NCBI RefSeq assembly: GCF_000758325.1
Contig: NZ_CP009459.1
Location: 2,232,001 to 2,296,000, forward strand
Origin: Cedecea neteri
Lineage (GTDB): Bacteria > Pseudomonadota > Gammaproteobacteria > Enterobacterales > Enterobacteriaceae
Direction: 5' to 3'
Length of the DNA stretch: 64,000 nt
Shown here: one piece after another, positions 59,457-64,000 of the stretch
How the letters are laid out: the number at the start of each line of letters is the position of its first letter
Numbering within the stretch: position 1 is the first letter of the stretch
Made by a program: the position numbers and the translations under genes
Notes under the pieces: generated by a model
The model's input: only the letters and a program-made list of their open reading frames with translations
Database searches by the model: none
Told to the model about the DNA's origin: nothing

Positions 59457-61118
59457 TTAATAGGCGGCCTGGTGCACTCCCACCGCGCGTCCTGATGGAT
59501 CGTTCATGGTTTTGAACGACTCATCCCATTCGATCGCTTTTGCGGAAGAACAGGCCACTGACGGGCCGCCGGGTACGCATTCCGCCGCGCTTTGCAGCGG
59601 GAACAGCTCTTCGAAGATTTCGCGGTACAAATAGGCTTCTTTCGAGCCCGGTGTGTTATACGGGAAGCGGTAGGCAGCGGTAGCCAACTGCTGGTCGCTA
59701 ATCTGTTCAGCGGCCACTTCTTTCAGCGTATCAATCCAGCTGTAGCCTACGCCGTCAGAGAACTGCTCTTTCTGGCGCCACGCCACGCTTGCCGGCAGGT
59801 AGGATTCGAAGCACTCACGCAGGACATGCTTCTCCATTTTACCGTTGCCGCACATTTTATCCTGCGGGTTGATGCGCATTGCCACGTCGAGGAATTTTTT
59901 ATCCAGGAACGGGACGCGAGCTTCAACTCCCCACGCGGACATCGCCTTGTTGGCGCGGGCGCAGTCAAACATGTGCAGGGCCTGCAGTTTACGCACGGTT
60001 TCTTCGTGCAGTTCTTTGGCATTTGGCGCTTTGTGGAAGTATAGATAACCGCCGAATACCTCATCAGAGCCTTCCCCGGACAACACCATTTTGATGCCCA
60101 TCGCTTTGATTTTACGCGACATCAGGTACATAGGTGTTGAAGCGCGGATCGTTGTCACATCGTAAGTTTCGATGTGATAGATAACATCGCGGATCGCATC
60201 GAGGCCTTCCTGCACGGTGAAGTGGATCTCGTGGTGAACCGTGCCCAGGTGGTTAGCAACTTCCTGCGCAGCTTTCAGGTCAGGAGAACCTTCCAGACCG
60301 ACAGCGAAGGAGTGCAGCTGTGGCCACCACGCTTCGCTGCGTTCTTCATCTTCTACACGACGCGCGGCAAATTTCTTGGTGATCGCTGAAATCACGGAAG
60401 AGTCCAGCCCGCCCGACAGCAGAACGCCATAAGGCACGTCGGACATCAGGTGGCTCTTCACGGAATCTTCCAGCGCCTGACGCAGCGCATTTTTGTCCGT
60501 GACGTTGTCTTTTACTTCTTCGTAGCTGAACCAGTCGCGCTGATAGTAGCTGCGGATTTCGCCGTCTTTACTCCACAGGTAGCTGCCCGCCGGGAACTCT
60601 TTGATGGTGCGGCAAACCGGTACAAGAGCTTTCATTTCTGAAGCGACATACAGGTTGCCGTGTTCATCGTGGCCCATATACAGAGGGATAATACCGATGT
60701 GATCGCGGCCAATCAGGTAAGCGTCTTTCTCGCTATCGTAAAGTGCGAAGGCAAACATTCCCTGCAGGTCATCAAGGAAGTCAGGGCCTTTTTCCTGATA
60801 GAGCGCCAGGATAACTTCACAGTCTGAACCGGTCTGGAAGGTATAGCGGTCGCCGTATTCGGCGCGCAGAGCCTGGTGGTTGTAGATTTCGCCGTTAACC
60901 GCCAGGGCGTGAGTTTTTTCGGTGTTGTACAGCGGCTGAGCACCCGCGTTGACGTCAACGATGGACAGACGTTCGTGCACAAGAATGGCTTTATCGCTGG
61001 CGTAAACACCTGACCAGTCCGGGCCACGGTGGCGCATCAGGCGCGATAATTCCAGCGCTTTTTTGCGCAATTCAACTGCATCAGTTTTGATATCCAGAAC
61101 GCCAAAGATAGAACACAT
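59457..61118 (-). CDS. asnB: Glutamine-dependent asparagine synthetase B
   Basis: 553 residues. Cys2 is the glutaminase nucleophile (MCSIFGV); synthetase domain has the PP-loop VLLSGGLDSSVISAI. Converts Asp to Asn with Gln and ATP. Ribosome site GGAGAAG before the ATG at 61118. Downstream of nagD, as in E. coli. Confidence 0.98.
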   Translation of the reverse strand: MCSIFGVLDIKTDAVELRKKALELSRLMRHRGPDWSGVYASDKAILVHERLSIVDVNAGAQPLYNTEKTHALAVNGEIYNHQALRAEYGDRYTFQTGSDCEVILALYQEKGPDFLDDLQGMFAFALYDSEKDAYLIGRDHIGIIPLYMGHDEHGNLYVASEMKALVPVCRTIKEFPAGSYLWSKDGEIRSYYQRDWFSYEEVKDNVTDKNALRQALEDSVKSHLMSDVPYGVLLSGGLDSSVISAITKKFAARRVEDEERSEAWWPQLHSFAVGLEGSPDLKAAQEVANHLGTVHHEIHFTVQEGLDAIRDVIYHIETYDVTTIRASTPMYLMSRKIKAMGIKMVLSGEGSDEVFGGYLYFHKAPNAKELHEETVRKLQALHMFDCARANKAMSAWGVEARVPFLDKKFLDVAMRINPQDKMCGNGKMEKHVLRECFESYLPASVAWRQKEQFSDGVGYSWIDTLKEVAAEQISDQQLATAAYRFPYNTPGSKEAYLYREIFEELFPLQSAAECVPGGPSVACSSAKAIEWDESFKTMNDPSGRAVGVHQAAY

Positions 61119-61394
61119 ATAACTTCTCCGTACACTTGCCTGAGCGATTTGAGTTGTGGTGCTGCGGTGCCGATTTTTGCTTTTACTGCGGCTTTGCTGC
61201 GTTGCTTAGTAATGAAAATGCTCAATCGCTGAAGGGAATGCAAGGCTTTTAGCTTTCAGCTAATAAATAGTGCAGTGAGGATTGCTGATTTATGAAAAAT
61301 GCTGATGTTTGGGGCGTTAAAATTAACGGATCGTCAATTTTTAACAATTTGCACTGAAGTTTGACTCGCCTGGTCGGCGATTTTTTATCGATAT
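61119..61394. other. nagD-asnB spacer
   Basis: AT-rich; must contain the asnB promoter. On the plus strand a small hairpin TCGCC / GGCGA at about 61366-61380 is followed by six Ts although no plus-strand gene precedes it. Confidence 0.45.
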
Positions 61395-61420
61395 AAAAAT
61401 GCCGGCTGGATGCCGGCATT
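61395..61420 (-). terminator. Terminator of the nag operon after nagD
   Basis: 9-bp perfect stem AATGCCGGC / GCCGGCATT, five-base loop, then TTTTAT on the minus strand. Confidence 0.85.
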
Positions 61421-61425
61421 CTGAA

Positions 61426-62181
61426 TCAGAAGATATCGATTTCAGCCACAGAAGGATAAATCCAGCTTGGCCGGAATGGCATATCGTCAACGTTGTTCAG
61501 GCTGGAGACGCCGGACAGCACAAGGATGGTTTCAAGGCCGGCCTGGAAGCCCGCGAGAATATCCGTCCGCAGGTTATCGCCGACGATAACGGTTTGCTCT
61601 GAATGCGCCTGCATTTTATTAAGCGCCGCGCGGATAATCCACGGGCTTGGTTTGCCGACATAGAACGGCTCACGCCCGGAGATTTTCTCGATGCCAGCGC
61701 AAAGCGCGCCGCAGGCCGGGCTAAAGCCGTGGCCGTGGCTGTCAGGGTTGGTGGCAATAAAACGCGCCCCGTTCGCCACGAAGTAAGCGGCTTTATGCAT
61801 CATCTCCCAGTTAAAGGAGCGGGTTTCACCGACGATGACAAAGTCAGGATTGATGTCGGTAATGGTAAATCCAGCTTTGTAGAGCTCGTGAATCAGCGCC
61901 CCTTCACCGACGACGTAGGCTTTCTTACCTTCCTGACGACGGAGGAAATCAGCCGTGGCCATGGCCGAGGTGTAAAACACGCTCTCCGGCACGTCGATGC
62001 CCGCGGAGGCAAAGCGGTTGGCAAGATCCTGGCTGGTCTGGGAAGGGTAGTTGGTCAGCAGCACCAGCGGCATTTCTTTTTCAAGAATACGTGCCAGAAA
62101 TTCATTAGCGCCCGGCACGGCGACGTTGTCGTGCATCAGCACGCCGTCGATATCACAAATTACGTTCTGGATGGTGGTCAT
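61426..62181 (-). CDS. nagD: HAD-family nucleotide phosphatase NagD (UMP phosphatase)
   Basis: 251 residues from the ATG at 62181, matching the E. coli start. HAD motif I DIDGVLMHD, motif II LLTNYPSQ, motif III GKPSP, motif IV VGDNLRTDI. Dephosphorylates UMP and other nucleotides. Last gene of nagACD. Confidence 0.97.
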   Translation of the reverse strand: MTTIQNVICDIDGVLMHDNVAVPGANEFLARILEKEMPLVLLTNYPSQTSQDLANRFASAGIDVPESVFYTSAMATADFLRRQEGKKAYVVGEGALIHELYKAGFTITDINPDFVIVGETRSFNWEMMHKAAYFVANGARFIATNPDSHGHGFSPACGALCAGIEKISGREPFYVGKPSPWIIRAALNKMQAHSEQTVIVGDNLRTDILAGFQAGLETILVLSGVSSLNNVDDMPFRPSWIYPSVAEIDIF

Positions 62182-62243
62182 TAACAACTCTGGCTCACGG
62201 AATGAAGTCGGTAACTATAGCGTAAAATGCTGCCTGGGCAGCA

Positions 62244-63464
62244 TTAACTTTCCAGCAAATGCTGAAGCAAGACGCCGTTTAGCATTGAGCGCTTAACCAA
62301 CGCAAAGGCCCCGATTGCCGAACGGTCGTCCAGCTTTGAGCAGACAATAGGCAAGTTTTTACGGAAGGCATTCAATACCTGGGTGTTGATGCAGCCTTCG
62401 ATAGCAGGCAGCAGCACTTTTTCGGCTTCGATTATCTCACCGGCAAGCACGACTTTTTGCGGGTTAAACAGGTTAATGGCGATGGAAATTGCTTTCCCCA
62501 GATGGCGGCCAACGTGCTCCAGCACTTCACAGGCCAGCGCATCACCTTTATTCGCCGCTTTGCAGATGGCCTGAATACTACAATCTTCCAGCGTCAGACG
62601 GCTGTTGTAGCCTTGCTCCAGCAAATGGCGGACGCGTTTTTCAATGGCGGCGTTCGCGGCAATGGTTTCCAGGCAGCCAAAGTTACCGCAGTGGCAGCGC
62701 TCGCCCAGCGGATCTACCTGGATGTGGCCGATCTCACCCACGTTGCCATTGCGGCCGATAAAAATCCGCCCGTTTGACAGGATGCCTGCGCCGGTGCCAC
62801 GGTGAACGCGCACCAAAATAGAGTCTTCACAATCATGGGTTGCACCGAAGTAGTGCTCGGCCAGCGCCAGGCTGCGAATATCATGGCCGACAAAACAGGT
62901 CACTTTGAAACGTTTTTCCAGGCTGTCGACCAGCGCCCAGTTGTTGACGGCGATGTGCGGCATATAGCGGATCACGCCGCTTTCGGGGTCAACCAGCCCC
63001 GGCAGGATGACGGAAATAGCAATAAGTTCGCGGGTTTTACGCTGCCAGGTTTCGATGAAGTGGCTGATGGCATTAAGCAGCGCATGCTCGAGCGTTTCCT
63101 GCGTGCGTTCCGGCAGCGGATAGTGTTCTTCGGCGATGGATTTCGCGCTCAGATCGAACAGGGTGATAGTGGCGTCGTGGCGCCCGAGGCGCACGCCAAT
63201 AGCGTGAAAGTTACGTGTTTCGGTAGTGATAGAGATAGCGCGGCGGCCGCCAGTGGAGGCCTGCTGATCGACTTCTTTAATCAGGCCGCGCTCAATAAGC
63301 TGGCGAGTAATTTTTGTGACGCTGGCGGGCGCAAGCTGGCTTTGTTCGGCAATCTGGATGCGCGAGATGGGACCGTGCTGATCAATCAGGCGGTAGACCG
63401 CCGCGCTATTCAGCTGTTTTACCAGGTCAACGTTACCAATTTGGGCTTGTCCGCCAGTCGTCAT
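62244..63464 (-). CDS. nagC: N-acetylglucosamine repressor NagC (ROK family)
   Basis: 406 residues. N-terminal winged HTH (about 15-75), ROK domain with GTGAGI and a zinc site CHCGNFGCLE. Represses nag genes and others; released by GlcNAc-6-phosphate. Starts five bases after the nagA stop. Confidence 0.98.
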   Translation of the reverse strand: MTTGGQAQIGNVDLVKQLNSAAVYRLIDQHGPISRIQIAEQSQLAPASVTKITRQLIERGLIKEVDQQASTGGRRAISITTETRNFHAIGVRLGRHDATITLFDLSAKSIAEEHYPLPERTQETLEHALLNAISHFIETWQRKTRELIAISVILPGLVDPESGVIRYMPHIAVNNWALVDSLEKRFKVTCFVGHDIRSLALAEHYFGATHDCEDSILVRVHRGTGAGILSNGRIFIGRNGNVGEIGHIQVDPLGERCHCGNFGCLETIAANAAIEKRVRHLLEQGYNSRLTLEDCSIQAICKAANKGDALACEVLEHVGRHLGKAISIAINLFNPQKVVLAGEIIEAEKVLLPAIEGCINTQVLNAFRKNLPIVCSKLDDRSAIGAFALVKRSMLNGVLLQHLLES

Positions 63465-63469
63465 GCTAT

Positions 63470-64000
63470 TTACTCAGTTACGACCTCGTTACCATTAACG
63501 ATGGTCTTGATAATTTTATAGTCGCGGGTAAACACGGTCAGGTTAGCCACTTTACCGGCTTCGATTGCGCCCAGATGCTTATCCACGCCCATGGCGCGAG
63601 CAGGGTAGAGGGTTGCCATACGCAGGACTTCATCCAGCGCGATGGCCGCGTGTTCCACCAAATTGCGAACGCCTTGAATCATGGTCAGTGCAGAGCCGCT
63701 CAGCGTGCCGTTCTCATCAACGCACAGGCCGTCACGGTAGTATATTGTTTTGCCAGCAAAAATGAACTGATCGATGTTGGCACCTGCCGGCGCGGTTGCG
63801 TCGGTAACCAGACACAGTTTATCGCCCTTCACGCGTTTTGCGGTGCGAATGTTCGCATAATCCACATGTAAACCATCAGCAATGATGCCACAGTAAACGT
63901 CAGCTTCATCAAAAATTGCGCCCGCCAGGCCCGGTTCACGGCCTGTTATATAAGGCATCGCGTTGAAAAGGTGGGTTGCGAAGGTGATCCCAGCGCGGAA
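63470..64000 (-). CDS. nagA: N-acetylglucosamine-6-phosphate deacetylase NagA, 5' part outside the window
   Basis: C-terminal 176 residues; the frame is open to base 64000 ([16 protein letters not shown]), so the ATG at 63958 is internal. Metal/substrate residues include His in THLFNAM, DGLHVDY and the catalytic-Asp region VTDATAPAG. Removes acetate from GlcNAc-6-P ahead of NagB. Confidence 0.97.
   Translation of the reverse strand, partial: FRAGITFATHLFNAMPYITGREPGLAGAIFDEADVYCGIIADGLHVDYANIRTAKRVKGDKLCLVTDATAPAGANIDQFIFAGKTIYYRDGLCVDENGTLSGSALTMIQGVRNLVEHAAIALDEVLRMATLYPARAMGVDKHLGAIEAGKVANLTVFTRDYKIIKTIVNGNEVVTE

Overview
The window is a chromosomal segment of a member of the Enterobacteriaceae. 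Most of it follows the E. coli gene order around 13-15 min (rnk, rna, dcuC, pagP, cspE, crcB, ybeM, tatE, lipA, ybeF, lipB, ybeD, dacA, rlpA, mrdB, mrdA, rlmH, rsfS, nadD, holA, lptE, leuS, ybeL, gltLKJI, lnt, corC, ybeY, ybeZ, miaB, ubiF, seven tRNA genes, asnB, nagD, nagC, nagA). Proteins match the E. coli families in length and catalytic residues but are not identical to them, so it is a related genus (Cedecea, Enterobacter or Kosakonia type). The genus cannot be fixed from the sequence alone.

Left part (1-17.4 kb) is mosaic. It holds the 3' part of a cytosine-deaminase-like amidohydrolase, uspG, a short-chain dehydrogenase divergent from a LysR regulator, yjiN, a small exported protein, a DUF1294 membrane protein, and an AT-rich block with a BvgS/EvgS-type sensor kinase and its LuxR-type response regulator. 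That block runs up to a decayed IS3-family transposase end and the argU tRNA gene. After folD-ybcJ come a MalX-like PTS permease with its MalI-like LacI regulator and tandem palindromic operators. Next is a flagellar scar: an internal lfhA piece abuts a 5'-truncated lafU, beside a yafL-type peptidase gene broken at a nine-G run.

Middle part (16.9-31.8 kb): a gluconate permease with tandem GntR-type operators and a tiny ORF sit between rnk and rna, which are neighbours in E. coli. The cit operon that separates rna from dcuC in E. coli is absent. A copper/silver efflux operon in the order F-C-B-A lies between dcuC and pagP, with a CusF-like domain fused to the end of the CusB-like adaptor and no regulator gene nearby.

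Right part (31.8-64 kb) is conserved housekeeping on the minus strand. It covers lipoate synthesis and transfer (lipA, lipB), cell-wall elongation and maturation (dacA, rlpA, mrdB, mrdA), ribosome maturation (rsfS, rlmH, ybeY, ybeZ), NAD synthesis (nadD), replication (holA), LPS export (lptE), LeuRS, glutamate/aspartate uptake (gltIJKL with an SroC-like 3'UTR RNA), lipoprotein acylation (lnt), tRNA modification (miaB), ubiquinone synthesis (ubiF), a tRNA operon with a consensus-like promoter, asparagine synthesis and the amino-sugar nag operon. cobC, which lies between nadD and rsfS in E. coli, is missing.

I did not find a wholly new system. The most unusual loci are the argU-linked two-component island, the Flag-2 deletion scar with the frameshifted yafL, a dispersed roughly 100-bp nested-palindrome element present twice in opposite orientation, and unassigned inverted repeats in front of the metal-efflux and PTS operons.
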